A DNA stretch of 55,856 bases from Butyrivibrio hungatei (GCF_900101605.1 NZ_FMUR01000023.1:1-55856); one strand, 5' to 3'; shown: positions 25,681-35,608, counted from the stretch's first letter. Numbers and translations are program-made. Notes: generated from the letters alone by a model not told the origin.

Positions 25681-28161
25681 TTATTTTACGGGAAGTTCCA
25701 CCTTGTCGAGCTTCCATACTTCATCCACATATTCCTGAATTGTTCTGTCAGACGAGAACTTTCCGCAACATGCCGTATTCATAAGCGCCATCCTGGCCCA
25801 GCGCTTCTTATCCGCATAAGCTTCAGATATTCTCCTCTGCGCCTCAAGATATGCCTCAAAATCTTTCAATATAAAATATTGATCGGCCTTTGAAGAATTA
25901 TTAGTGTTAAGAAGGCAGTTATACAGCGGTCTAAAGAGCTCTTTATTCTTGGAAAAAGTTCCGTCAACCAGCATGTTCAGAACTGCTTTTACGTTGGGAT
26001 TACTGTTGTAAATGTCCATAGGATTGTATCCGCCGTTCTTCTCATAGTCCATTACTTCCTGAGAAGAAAGACCGAAAATAAAGGCATTGTCCTCTCCAAC
26101 TTCATTTACAATCTCAACGTTGGCACCGTCCATAGTTCCAAGCGTAACCGCTCCGTTAAGCATCATCTTCATGTTTCCCGTTCCGGAAGCTTCTTTACTT
26201 GCAGTCGAGATCTGCTCGGAAACATCCGCCGCAGCAAAGATGAGCTCAGCATTTGATACTCTGTAATCCTCGATAAATACTACTTTTATCTTACCTCCGA
26301 TAGAGGCATCTTTGTTGATGACATCAGCCACTGAATTAATTAACTTAATTGTTAGCTTAGCAGTTAAGTAGCCTGCTGCAGCCTTTGCTCCGAAGATATA
26401 TGTCTTGGGATAAAAGTCCTTATTCGGATGGCTCTTGATGTCATGATACTTATACATGACCTGCAGAATATTAAGGAGCTGTCTCTTATATTCATGAAGC
26501 CTTTTTACCTGAACATCAAATATGGAATTGGGATCAACTTCTATGTTGTTATGCTCAAGAATATATTTCGCCAAACGCTCTTTATTCTTGTGCTTGATCT
26601 CCATAAACTCATCCTGAGCCTTCTTGTCATCCGCATAACTCTTCAGCTTATCCATCTGTGAAAGATCGGTTATCCAGCCATCTCCGATCTTTGCCGTAAT
26701 CCAGTCTGCCAAAAGAGGATTTGCGTGAAGAAGGAATCTCCTCTGAGTTATTCCGTTTGTCTTATTATTGAATTTTTCAGGCATCATCTCATAGAAATCC
26801 TTAAGCTCTCTCTTTTTAAGGATTTCTGTGTGAAGCTGCGCAACACCGTTTACCGAATGTCCTCCGACAATGGCAAGATGCGCCATCTTAACCTGATTGT
26901 CGTAAAGAATTGCCATGCTTCTTATCTTTGACTGCACATCAATTCCTGCAGAATTAGTATATTGTCTCATGATCTGATCCACAAATCTTCTGTTTATCTC
27001 ATCAACAATCTGATATATTCTGGGCAAAAGTCTCTGGAACAGGTCAACCGGCCATTTTTCCAGCGCTTCCGACATTATGGTGTGGTTTGTATAGCAGCAT
27101 GTCTTAACCGTCACTTCCCAAGCCTCATCCCAGGTGAGATAATATTCATCCATGAGAAGTCGCATAAGCTCTGCGACCGCAACAGTCGGATGCGTATCGT
27201 TAAGCTGGAATACCGCTTTGGTGTAGAATTTCTTTATATTGTCATGATCCTTTAAATATCTCTTAAGCGCAGTCTGAACAGATGCGGATATAAAGAAATA
27301 CTGCTGTTTTAATCTCAGTTCTTTTCCCGCAATATGATTATCGTTCGGGTAAAGGACTTCACAGAGCTGGCTTGCAAGATTTTCCTGCTCTACAGCCTTC
27401 TGATAATCGCCCTTGTCAAAAGAGTCAAGCTGGAAGCACTGTATAGGCTCGGCGTCCCATATTCTCAAGGTGTTGACCATACCGTTTCCGTATCCGAGGA
27501 TAGGAAGATCGTACGGAATTGCTCTTACAACCTGATATCCTTCCTGTTTAAATACTGTCCTTCCGGTATCATCGGTATAGACATTTACATATCCGCCAAA
27601 CTTAACCTCTTTGGCATATTCACTTCTTCTAAGTTCAAAGGGATTTCCGTTTTCAAGCCATGCATCAGGTACTTCGACCTGATATCCGTCGCGGATTGTC
27701 TGCTTGAACATTCCGTACTTGTATCGAATACCGCATCCATATGCCATATATCCAAGAGTTGCCAAAGAATCAAGGAAACATGCGGCAAGTCTTCCGAGAC
27801 CACCGTTTCCAAGTGCCGGATCGGGTTCTTGATCTTCAACGACATTAACGTCTATTCCAAGCTCATCCAAAGCCTCTTTTACCGCTTTATAAGCCTGAAG
27901 ATTTATAAGATTGTTTCCAAATGCCCTACCCATGAGAAATTCCATGGACATATAGTAAACTATCTTAGGATCCTGCTCTGCCGCAGCTTTCTGAGTAGTC
28001 ATCCAGTGATCTATGATCGCATCTTTTATAGCATACGCCGAAGCCTGATATATTTCCTGCGGAGTAGCCTCTTCCATGGTTTTCCTATAAAGTGTCTTAA
28101 CATTGTATAGCACGCTACGTGTAAATAACTCTTTATCGAATGGGAGCTGTTTCTTCTTCAT
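25681..28161 (-). CDS. glgP: Glycogen/alpha-glucan phosphorylase
   Basis: 826 residues, full length for the GT35 family. Visible are YYMSMEFLMGRAFGNNL, ALGNGGLGRLAACFLDS, and the PLP site EASGTGNMKMMLNGAVT, in which the Lys after MNMK-like GNM binds pyridoxal phosphate. The enzyme releases glucose-1-phosphate from glycogen or maltodextrin using inorganic phosphate. It stands alone here, without other glg genes, downstream of the flagellin. GAGGAGG precedes the ATG. Confidence 0.97.
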   Translation of the reverse strand: MKKKQLPFDKELFTRSVLYNVKTLYRKTMEEATPQEIYQASAYAIKDAIIDHWMTTQKAAAEQDPKIVYYMSMEFLMGRAFGNNLINLQAYKAVKEALDELGIDVNVVEDQEPDPALGNGGLGRLAACFLDSLATLGYMAYGCGIRYKYGMFKQTIRDGYQVEVPDAWLENGNPFELRRSEYAKEVKFGGYVNVYTDDTGRTVFKQEGYQVVRAIPYDLPILGYGNGMVNTLRIWDAEPIQCFQLDSFDKGDYQKAVEQENLASQLCEVLYPNDNHIAGKELRLKQQYFFISASVQTALKRYLKDHDNIKKFYTKAVFQLNDTHPTVAVAELMRLLMDEYYLTWDEAWEVTVKTCCYTNHTIMSEALEKWPVDLFQRLLPRIYQIVDEINRRFVDQIMRQYTNSAGIDVQSKIRSMAILYDNQVKMAHLAIVGGHSVNGVAQLHTEILKKRELKDFYEMMPEKFNNKTNGITQRRFLLHANPLLADWITAKIGDGWITDLSQMDKLKSYADDKKAQDEFMEIKHKNKERLAKYILEHNNIEVDPNSIFDVQVKRLHEYKRQLLNILQVMYKYHDIKSHPNKDFYPKTYIFGAKAAAGYLTAKLTIKLINSVADVINKDASIGGKIKVVFIEDYRVSNAELIFAAADVSEQISTASKEASGTGNMKMMLNGAVTLGTMDGANVEIVNEVGEDNAFIFGLSSQEVMDYEKNGGYNPMDIYNSNPNVKAVLNMLVDGTFSKNKELFRPLYNCLLNTNNSSKADQYFILKDFEAYLEAQRRISEAYADKKRWARMALMNTACCGKFSSDRTIQEYVDEVWKLDKVELPVK

Positions 28162-28276
28162 ATGACCCTCCTCATAATGAAAACTTTGCCATAATAAAAA
28201 AGTATACTCTTTAATTTTACCGCAAAAAAGTACACTTTTCTATAATATTTAGTAACTCTCTATATGCAGCCTTTCC

Positions 28277-30193
28277 TTATTGCAATAATGCCAAAACTCC
28301 CTGATTGGTCTGATTTGCCTGTGCAAGCATTGACTGACCTGCCTGTGCAAGTATATTGTTATTTGAGAATCTTACCATTTCATCAGCCATATCCGTATCA
28401 CGAATCTGTGATTCCGATGCCGTTGTGTTCTCAACCACATTGTTAAGGTTTCTGATGGTATGCTCCAATCTGTTCTGCATTGCGCCATAGTACGAACGCA
28501 TCGCGCTCACATTTGACAACGCTCCTTTGAATTGACCGATTGCTTCTCGGGAATCCTGAGCGGTTCGTGTATTTGTCTCTTGTATTCCGAGTGCGGAAGC
28601 AGACAGAGCAAACCTCTTGAGCCCTATCCTGTTTTCTTCCGTAGAATCTGCTCCCACCTGAAGATAAAGAATTGTTTCATCGCTATCCTCGGTACTTTCC
28701 TCCGTAGATGCGGCATCAATATTTGTAACATACATTGCCTGCCTGGAAGAAACCGTCGATCCCAAAACACTCGATGAACTTAAGCTCGAGGCAATTAATG
28801 ATCCTGCACCAAACAATTCTCCGCTTCCGGGGTTACACGCATTTGCAAGTTTAAGCACAAACCCCGCCGCATCAACTCCGCCGGTGTTAACTTCGCTTAT
28901 AACATCGCTCAACTGCTTTCCGCTTCCCTGTATCACAGAATTTATCACGCCTTCAAACGATTTAATATTTGCAGATCCATTCTTATAATTCTGCTCATTT
29001 GCCATCAGCGCGTTAAATATCTTATCTGCTCCGTTTATGAGGCTTCCCTGACTTACATCAGTCTGACCGCTTGCAAGCTGACAAAGATATGCACATGCAA
29101 GATATCCGTGTCCATATGGTCTGTCTTCCACAGTCATACCTTCCTTTGGTTTAAGCTGCCTTTTGCCATCAACATGAAAAGTTCCGTTCTTGAGATAACT
29201 TCTCACCGCAGCGAGTTTATCGGCTTCTTCTGAAGAACTTTTTACAATATCAGCAATATAGTTATTCCAACCTGTTGTAAATCCGCCACCGACAAGTTGT
29301 GCCGTGCCTTCTTTGAACCACTTAGGAAGGTTTCCTTTGCTGTCATCCGCCGGGTCGTAACCTGTACTCATTCCCTCAGAAAGCAATATATCCATAACAC
29401 CGTGCATAAGCTCGTGTGCAATTGTAGACTCAAGCTCCTGTTGCTGCTTCGCAGTAAGATTTACAGAACTAAAGTCAGCCGAATCCACTTTCATCAGTAA
29501 ATTTCCCGCTACAAACTCATCATATCCCGGATTTCCGTTATAGAAAGACGACTGCATGTATGCAAGAGTATTTGAAGGACCGTCTATATTTGAAATATCA
29601 AGCTTCATGCCATAGGCATCCTCTACGGCCGAATTTGCCGCAAGCTCACTGAGCTTCCCTCCAAGAGAGCCGGACAATTTACTTACAATCTGACTGACTG
29701 CTGTCGGAATGTACTCGTTTGCTATCTTAGCTGCGAGCGTTTTCTGCGCAGCACTCATTTCCGTCGCGGAAGATCCGTTTGAAGGGAAAATCTGTATTTC
29801 ATTAAAGGTTGTCTTTCCCGCTATTGCATTTATCTCTTCTTTGAGCTTGGAAACCTCAGCATTTATATATTCACGATCGGTGTCTGTGAGGGTTCCGTTT
29901 GCAGCCTTCACCGCAAGCTGGCTTCCTCTTTGCAACATTTCATGAACTTCATTAAGCGCACCGTCAGCTATCTGGACAAAAGATATTCCGTCCTGTGCAT
30001 TAGCAGACGCCTGAGTAAGGCCGCGGATCTGACGTCTCATCTTTTCAGATATCGCAAGGCCTGCCGCGTCATCCGCCGCTCTGTTTATCCTATATCCCGA
30101 AGACAGCTTCTCTGAAGACTTTGCCTGAACATTGGTTGTTATTCCAAGCTGTCTATTCGAATTCATTCCCGCTAAGTTATGCTGTACTACCAT
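28277..30193 (-). CDS. Flagellin with internal zinc-metallopeptidase domain (flagellinolysin)
   Basis: 638 residues. Residues 1-140 are a normal flagellin N-terminus (D0/D1: VVQHNLAGMNSNRQLGI, KLSSGYRINRAADDAAGLAIS, AQDGISFVQIADGAL). Residues from about 540 to the end are a normal flagellin C-terminus (ETILYLQVGADS..., ending ANQTNQGVLALLQ). The hypervariable middle (about 150-470) carries HELMH at 260-264 and a downstream WFKEGTAQL with Glu295. This is a gluzincin pattern: two zinc His, catalytic Glu261, third ligand Glu295. It fits the described proteolytic flagellins, whose domain is displayed along the filament. AAGGA precedes the start and a sigma-D-type promoter lies about 90 nt upstream. 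No other flagellar genes are nearby. Confidence 0.93.
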   Translation of the reverse strand: MVVQHNLAGMNSNRQLGITTNVQAKSSEKLSSGYRINRAADDAAGLAISEKMRRQIRGLTQASANAQDGISFVQIADGALNEVHEMLQRGSQLAVKAANGTLTDTDREYINAEVSKLKEEINAIAGKTTFNEIQIFPSNGSSATEMSAAQKTLAAKIANEYIPTAVSQIVSKLSGSLGGKLSELAANSAVEDAYGMKLDISNIDGPSNTLAYMQSSFYNGNPGYDEFVAGNLLMKVDSADFSSVNLTAKQQQELESTIAHELMHGVMDILLSEGMSTGYDPADDSKGNLPKWFKEGTAQLVGGGFTTGWNNYIADIVKSSSEEADKLAAVRSYLKNGTFHVDGKRQLKPKEGMTVEDRPYGHGYLACAYLCQLASGQTDVSQGSLINGADKIFNALMANEQNYKNGSANIKSFEGVINSVIQGSGKQLSDVISEVNTGGVDAAGFVLKLANACNPGSGELFGAGSLIASSLSSSSVLGSTVSSRQAMYVTNIDAASTEESTEDSDETILYLQVGADSTEENRIGLKRFALSASALGIQETNTRTAQDSREAIGQFKGALSNVSAMRSYYGAMQNRLEHTIRNLNNVVENTTASESQIRDTDMADEMVRFSNNNILAQAGQSMLAQANQTNQGVLALLQ

Positions 30194-30281
30194 GCTGCAT
30201 CCTTCTCATTACAAAAAACGATGTCATCAACAACTTTTTTTGCATCCATGCAAAGTAGTCGCATCCTTGCGTTCATACATT

Positions 30282-30309
30282 ATATCGGCTTATAAAATGC
30301 GTTATCTTA
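30282..30309 (-). promoter_or_regulatory. Sigma-D (sigma-28)-type flagellar promoter
   Basis: On the minus strand GCCGATAT (30289-30282) is a near-perfect -10 for the flagellar sigma factor (consensus GCCGATAA). TAAGATAA (30309-30302) is an acceptable -35, with a 12-nt spacer (11 is usual). It precedes the flagellinolysin start by about 90 nt. Confidence 0.7.
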
Positions 30310-30349
30310 GCAATTTTAAAAAGATATGACATCTTAAATGAAATTACAG

Positions 30350-30372
30350 AAATCCGCACTAGCTGCGGATTT
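30350..30372. other. Short stem-loop with 9-bp perfect arms
   Basis: AAATCCGCA-CTAGC-TGCGGATTT, between the ileS terminator and the flagellin promoter. It has only a weak U-run on the minus strand. The rest of the 281-bp gap holds the terminator and promoter listed separately. Confidence 0.4.
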
Positions 30373-30415
30373 CGTGAGAAAGTGATTCAAGAATGCATGT
30401 ATATATATGCAAAAA

Positions 30416-30444
30416 GCCCTCGGAAAGCAGTGCTTTCCGAGGGC
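30416..30444 (-). terminator. Terminator of ileS
   Basis: Perfect 14-bp stem (GCCCTCGGAAAGCA / TGCTTTCCGAGGGC) with a one-base loop as written, followed by TTTTT on the minus strand, 31 bp past the ileS stop. Confidence 0.9.
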
Positions 30445-30474
30445 TCCGAATCAAATCTTATTCAAAAAATTTTT

Positions 30475-33400
30475 TCATACTTTCTCAACACCGATAGTAA
30501 CTTTCTCGCCGTTGATATCCCATTCTTTTGCATTGGCAACGTCTGTACCGAATACGATTTCGTTAGCGAGAACCTTTGTTGCGATGCTGTCGTTGTTATC
30601 CTTAACGATTGCTGCAAGCTTATCGTTTCCGTTAAGTGATACTTTGATGTGATCCATTACTTCAAAGCCGGAATCCTTACGCATTGTCTGGATCTTACTG
30701 ATAACTTCAAGTACAAATCCTTCTTTGATAAGCTCTTCTGAAAGGTTTGTATCAAGAACAACAGTGATTCCCCAGTTCTCCTGAGAAATGAACCCTTCCT
30801 TCTGCGCGATCTCGATAAGGAGGTCATCCTTAACAAGCTCTACATCAACATCATTTACGTTGAACTTGATGCTTCCGTTTGTATTAAGCTCGTCCATTGT
30901 GGCATTACCGTCAAGCTTTTCAAGATATGCCTTGATCGCTCCGATATTCTTGCCGTACTTAGGTCCGAGTGTCTTAAGCTGAGGCTTGAAGCTGTAGCTT
31001 GTAAAGTCTCTTACATCATCTGTGAAAGATACTTCCTTAACATTGAGCTCTTCTCTGATTATCTCTTTGTAGAACTCGCCAACAGTCTCTTCTGCCTTAA
31101 CATACATTGTTCCGATAGGCTGACGGTTCTTGATATTTGCAGCATTTCTTGCCGCACGTCCGAGAACTACGATATCAAGAACTTCCTCCATATCCTTCTC
31201 AAGCTTCTGATCGATGAATGACTCATCTACGGCAGGGAAGTCGCAAAGATGGATACTCTCCGGAGCATCAGCGAAGCTGTTTCTTACAAGATTCTGATAG
31301 ATTTCCTCAGTCATGAAAGGAACCATCGGTGCTGCAGCCTTGCAGATTGTTACAAGTGCAGTGTAAAGAGTCATGTAAGCAGAAATCTTATCCTGTTCCA
31401 TTCCCTTTGCCCAGAAACGCTCTCTGCTGCGACGAACATACCAGTTGGACATCTCGTCAACAAAGTTATCAAGGGCTTTTCCTGCCTCAGGGATTCTGTA
31501 ATTTTCAAGGTTTTCATCAACCGCTTTTACGCAGCTGTTAAGTTTTGAAAGAAGCCATTTATCCATTACAGTGAGCTTATCGGGCTCAAGCTTGTAATTA
31601 GACGCATCAAATCCGTCGATATTTGCATAAAGCACGAAGAATGCATATGTATTCCAAAGTGTTCCGAGGAACTTACGCTGTCCTTCCTGAACCGCATCGC
31701 CTGAGAAACGGCTTGGAAGCCAAGGCGCGCTGTTTACATAGAAGTACCATCTGATCGCATCTGCGCCGTACTTTGCAAGTGCATCAAAAGGATCTACCGC
31801 ATTTCCCTTGGACTTACTCATCTTCTGTCCGTTTTCATCCTGTACAAGTCCGAGAACTATAACATTCTTAAACGCAGGCTTGTTGAAAAGAAGTGTTGCT
31901 TCAGCATGAAGTGAATAGAACCAACCTCTTGTCTGATCTACAGCTTCTGAAATGAACTGAGCAGGGAACTGCTTCTCAAAAAGTTCCTTATTCTCAAATG
32001 GATAGTGAAGCTGAGCAAAAGGCATTGCTCCCGAATCGAACCAGCAGTCGATAACTTCTTTTACACGATGCATCTTCTTGCCACACTTAGGACAAGTAAT
32101 CTCAAATTTATCAATATAAGGTCTGTGAAGTTCTGTAGTCTCAGCTGAAGGATCTCCGGAAAGCTCAGCGAGCTCTTTTCTTGAACCAACTGAAAGCTGG
32201 TGTCCGCAGTCATCACACTCCCAGATATTAAGAGGTGTTCCCCAATATCTGTCACGTGAGATACCCCAATCCTGAATATTCTCAAGCCAGTCACCGAAAC
32301 GTCCCTTACCGATTGACTCAGGAATCCAGTTGATCTCTTTGTTGTTGCGGATAAGGTCGTCCTTAACTTCTGTAACCTTGATGAACCAAGATGAACGAGC
32401 ATAGTAAAGAAGGGGTGTTCCACATCTCCAGCAGTGAGGATAATCGTGCTCCATCTTAGGTGCAGAGAAAAGAAGTCCTCTCTTATCAAGGTCTTTTAAT
32501 ACCTCGGGATCCGCACTTACAGCGCCCTCATCCATCTCTTTCTGAGTAGGTTTACATCTCATACCGCCAAAGGGTGTCTCTGGCTTTAATTTACCCTCTG
32601 AATCTACCATCTGTACAAGCGGAGCGTCATACTTACGTCCAACACGGGCATCATCTTCACCGAATGCAGGAGCGATATGTACGATACCTGTACCGTCTGA
32701 CATGGTTACATATGTATCACAATAGATAAAGAATGCCTTTTTGTGCTGTTTCTGAGCTTCGTCAGCCGCACACTGATATAAAGGCTCATACTCTTTGTAC
32801 TCAAGATCTGTTCCTACATATGTTTCAAGAACTTCGTATGCCTTCTCTCCCTCTTCTTTTGCAAGAGAACCAAGCACTTTATCTGCAAGTGCCTCGGCAA
32901 GATAATATACATTGCCGTCAACAGCCTTAACCTTGATATATTTCTCATCAGGGTTTACGCAAAGACCGATGTTTGAAGGAAGTGTCCAAGGTGTTGTTGT
33001 CCATGCAAGGAAATAAGCATCTTCATCCTTAACCTTGAAACGAACTACCGCTGTGCGCTCTTTCAAAAGCTTATAACCCTGAGCAACCTCATGTGATGAA
33101 AGAGGGGTTCCGCAACGAGGGCAATAAGGAACTACCTTGAAGCCCTTATAAAGAAGTCCTTTTTTCCAGATCTCATTAAGAGCCCACCACTCGGACTCAA
33201 TGAAGTTATCGTCATATGTGATGTAGGGGTGTTCCATATCGGCCCAGAAACCTACTGTGCCTGAGAAATCCTCCCACATTCCCTTATATTTCCAAACGGA
33301 TTCCTTACATTTCTGAATGAAAGGCTCCATTCCGTATTCTTCAATCTGCTCTTTGCCGTCAAGATTAAGGAGTTTCTCAACTTCAAGCTCAACGGGAAGA

Positions 33401-33666
33401 CCGTGTGTATCCCATCCTGCCTTACGAGGAACCGTATAACCTTTCATTGTGCGGTATCTTGGAATCATATCCTTGATGGCACGTGTAAGAACATGTCCGA
33501 TATGCGGCTTTCCGTTAGCTGTCGGAGGGCCGTCATAGAACATATACATTTCACCCTTACTTCTGGTATCTACACTTTTCTTGAAAATGTCTTCTTTTTT
33601 CCAGAACTCTTCAATCTTCTTTTCTCTGCCGACAAAGTTCATGTCAGTTTCGACTTTGTTATACAT
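30475..33666 (-). CDS. ileS: Isoleucyl-tRNA synthetase
   Basis: 1063 residues from the ATG at 33666 (GAGAGGAG 8 nt upstream). The frame stays open into the T-box terminator, so the longer start is discarded. Class I motifs: HIGH as GKPHIGHV and KMSKS as GQKMSKSKGNAVDP. The CP1 editing domain and a C-terminal anticodon-binding region are present. Cys pairs in CPRCG, CWRCG, CDDCG and CPKCG show zinc-knuckle-like sites inside the catalytic insertions, as in the longer eukaryote-like IleS2 class. That class is linked to mupirocin tolerance in other bacteria, which is inference here. It is controlled by the T-box upstream. Confidence 0.97.
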   Translation of the reverse strand: MYNKVETDMNFVGREKKIEEFWKKEDIFKKSVDTRSKGEMYMFYDGPPTANGKPHIGHVLTRAIKDMIPRYRTMKGYTVPRKAGWDTHGLPVELEVEKLLNLDGKEQIEEYGMEPFIQKCKESVWKYKGMWEDFSGTVGFWADMEHPYITYDDNFIESEWWALNEIWKKGLLYKGFKVVPYCPRCGTPLSSHEVAQGYKLLKERTAVVRFKVKDEDAYFLAWTTTPWTLPSNIGLCVNPDEKYIKVKAVDGNVYYLAEALADKVLGSLAKEEGEKAYEVLETYVGTDLEYKEYEPLYQCAADEAQKQHKKAFFIYCDTYVTMSDGTGIVHIAPAFGEDDARVGRKYDAPLVQMVDSEGKLKPETPFGGMRCKPTQKEMDEGAVSADPEVLKDLDKRGLLFSAPKMEHDYPHCWRCGTPLLYYARSSWFIKVTEVKDDLIRNNKEINWIPESIGKGRFGDWLENIQDWGISRDRYWGTPLNIWECDDCGHQLSVGSRKELAELSGDPSAETTELHRPYIDKFEITCPKCGKKMHRVKEVIDCWFDSGAMPFAQLHYPFENKELFEKQFPAQFISEAVDQTRGWFYSLHAEATLLFNKPAFKNVIVLGLVQDENGQKMSKSKGNAVDPFDALAKYGADAIRWYFYVNSAPWLPSRFSGDAVQEGQRKFLGTLWNTYAFFVLYANIDGFDASNYKLEPDKLTVMDKWLLSKLNSCVKAVDENLENYRIPEAGKALDNFVDEMSNWYVRRSRERFWAKGMEQDKISAYMTLYTALVTICKAAAPMVPFMTEEIYQNLVRNSFADAPESIHLCDFPAVDESFIDQKLEKDMEEVLDIVVLGRAARNAANIKNRQPIGTMYVKAEETVGEFYKEIIREELNVKEVSFTDDVRDFTSYSFKPQLKTLGPKYGKNIGAIKAYLEKLDGNATMDELNTNGSIKFNVNDVDVELVKDDLLIEIAQKEGFISQENWGITVVLDTNLSEELIKEGFVLEVISKIQTMRKDSGFEVMDHIKVSLNGNDKLAAIVKDNNDSIATKVLANEIVFGTDVANAKEWDINGEKVTIGVEKV

Positions 33667-33698
33667 TTGAATACTCCTCTCTTTCTCAGAATAAAATA

Positions 33699-33970
33699 GA
33701 AAAGCCTCGTCCTTCTTGTAAAAAGGACGAGGCAATTAATGTACTCTCGTTATACCACCTGTTTACACATACGCGCCAAGATCTGTCAAACAACATCCCG
33801 GTTGAATACGCTTCCCGTTAACGCCCGGACACACGTCGAAATCTACTGTAAGTTCAATTTCGCAGCTCAGAAGTGATTTTCTGTAAGTTCCTACTCGCAC
33901 CGATTCACACCAACCATCGGCTCTCTGATAGCTTTCAAATACCACGTACTGTCTTCGTCATAGCTTTTAT
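33699..33970 (-). ncRNA. T-box riboswitch (Ile) of ileS
   Basis: The minus-strand leader has the order expected for a T-box. Stem I carries AGAGAGCCGATGGTTGG, and a specifier-loop region AAAATCACTTCTGAGC reads ATC (Ile). The T-box element itself is ACAGGTGGTATAACGAGAG (about 33743-33762). The terminator hairpin GCCTCGTCCTT...AAGGACGAGGC (33704-33733) is followed by TTTTC. Uncharged tRNA-Ile would bind and favour readthrough into ileS, whose start lies 33 nt further on. Confidence 0.88.
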
Positions 33971-33987
33971 CTTCTTAATAATGCTAT

Positions 33988-34016
33988 ATGTTACTACTAA
34001 TCTCCTAAATAAGCAA
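33988..34016 (-). promoter_or_regulatory. Candidate sigma-A promoter of the T-box/ileS transcript
   Basis: TTGCTT (34016-34011), a 17-nt spacer and TAACAT (33993-33988) lie just upstream of the T-box leader. The match to consensus is moderate. Confidence 0.4.
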
Positions 34017-34046
34017 GTCTGATTTTTAGCCTGATAATATAACTCA

Positions 34047-35117
34047 TCATAAATAGTTAAGTAGTTTCTCCACATCGGCTTTTTCCGTCGCCCAATCTGT
34101 AGCAAAACGGATCACGGTATGATCGTCGTCATATTTTTCCCAGAATCCGAAACGGACATTTTTGCTAAGTTCCTCAAGTTTATCGTTTGAAACCACAACA
34201 AATTGTTGGTTCGTAGGTGAATCAAGGAATATCTTGTATCCTTTACTCTTAAGTCCCTCTTTCAAAAGCTCCGCTGCCTCAATAGCTTTTTTGCTTATTT
34301 CAAAATAGAGATTGTCCGTAAACAAAGTATCAAACTGAAGTCCGAGAAGCCATCCCTTCGCAAGAAGCGCGCCGTGATGCTTGATAACGGGAATCGGATG
34401 CTTGGTCGTAACTCCCTTTGTGAATACTACGGCTTCTCCAAAGAGCGCACCGACCTTTGTTCCGCCGATATAGAAAACATCAGCATATTTTGCAATATCC
34501 TCTATTGTCACATCGGTTCTTTTGCTCATAAGACCGTATCCAAGCCTTGCGCCGTCGATGAACAGCGGGATATTGTACTTTTTGCAAACACCTGAGATAT
34601 TCTCAAGTTCTTTTTTCGTATAAAGTGTTCCGTATTCTGTCGGATGTGAAATATACACAGCGCCCGGAAATACCATGTGCTCGTGATTCGCATCCCCATA
34701 GAAAGTCGAGATAAGCTTATCCACATCTTCCGCAGAGATCTTACCTACATCCGAACCGTAGTTCTCGGTATCCTTCTCCTCACCATGCGCGGGAACAGTC
34801 AGAACTTTGTGTCCCGCATGCTCTATCGCTCCTGCCTCGTGAGCCGCAATATGACCTGTTTCAGCAGCAACAATTCCCTCATATGGCTGAAGGAGCATGT
34901 CGATTATTGTCTGATTGGTCTGCGTTCCGCCTACAAGGAAAAAGACCTCTCCGTCGGGACATCCGCACACTTTCTTTATCTTATCCGCAGCGCTCTTGCA
35001 GTATTCATCGGTTCCGTATCCGTCAATCCGCTCAAAATTAGTCTCCGTAAGGCGCTTTAAGATCTGCGGATGCGCCCCCTTTGTATAGTCACTTGAAAAA
35101 GAAATTCTGTTATCCAT
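34047..35117 (-). CDS. Threonine aldolase / beta-eliminating-lyase family protein
   Basis: 356 residues, PLP fold type I. SFSSDYTKGAHPQIL is near the start, with GYGTDEYCKSA, LVGGTQTNQTII, DGARLGYGL for the PLP-binding Asp, and the lysine segment FYIGGTKVGALFGEAVV. This fits low-specificity threonine aldolases, which cleave threonine to glycine and acetaldehyde. The family also contains related lyases, so the substrate is not certain. It is followed 20 bp upstream on the same strand by the fRMsr gene. Confidence 0.88.
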   Translation of the reverse strand: MDNRISFSSDYTKGAHPQILKRLTETNFERIDGYGTDEYCKSAADKIKKVCGCPDGEVFFLVGGTQTNQTIIDMLLQPYEGIVAAETGHIAAHEAGAIEHAGHKVLTVPAHGEEKDTENYGSDVGKISAEDVDKLISTFYGDANHEHMVFPGAVYISHPTEYGTLYTKKELENISGVCKKYNIPLFIDGARLGYGLMSKRTDVTIEDIAKYADVFYIGGTKVGALFGEAVVFTKGVTTKHPIPVIKHHGALLAKGWLLGLQFDTLFTDNLYFEISKKAIEAAELLKEGLKSKGYKIFLDSPTNQQFVVVSNDKLEELSKNVRFGFWEKYDDDHTVIRFATDWATEKADVEKLLNYL

Positions 35118-35137
35118 ACTCTTATCCTCTTTATGCT

Positions 35138-35608
35138 TCAGTTAAAAGAAACTGCTGAAAAATCTATTACTTCTTCCAAAGTCCTTGCAAACAGTTCAAG
35201 TCCCGCCTTGTCATCTTCGTTAAATCTGCCAATACTGGGGCTGTCTATATCAAGTACCCCTACTACTTTGCCATCTTTGTGGATCGGCACAACAATTTCC
35301 GAATTGGATGCGCTGTCGCATGCGATGTGTCCTGCAAATTCGTGAACATTTGCAACAAGCTGCGTCTCATCTTTTCCCGCCGCTGTTCCACATACACCCT
35401 TTCCAAGCTCTATTCTGATGCATGCGACTTTTCCCTGAAATGGCCCGAGCAAAAGAGATCCCTTATCCATAAGGTAAAATCCTGCCCAATTAAGGTCTTC
35501 CATATTCTCATATAAAAGTGCCGAGGCATTGGACAATACCGGAATGAAATTAGGCTCATCTTCTGCCAGAACCTCTATCTGCTTAGCAAGTAACTTGTAA
35601 TCTGTCAT
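35138..35608 (-). CDS. msrC: Free methionine-(R)-sulfoxide reductase (GAF domain)
   Basis: 156 residues, one GAF domain. All three conserved cysteines of the fRMsr family are present in their motifs: KVACIRI, GKGVCGTAA and GHIACDSASN. The protein reduces free Met-R-sulfoxide in the cytoplasm, coupled to thioredoxin. It is probably cotranscribed with the threonine-aldolase gene (20-bp gap). Confidence 0.93.
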   Translation of the reverse strand: MTDYKLLAKQIEVLAEDEPNFIPVLSNASALLYENMEDLNWAGFYLMDKGSLLLGPFQGKVACIRIELGKGVCGTAAGKDETQLVANVHEFAGHIACDSASNSEIVVPIHKDGKVVGVLDIDSPSIGRFNEDDKAGLELFARTLEEVIDFSAVSFN

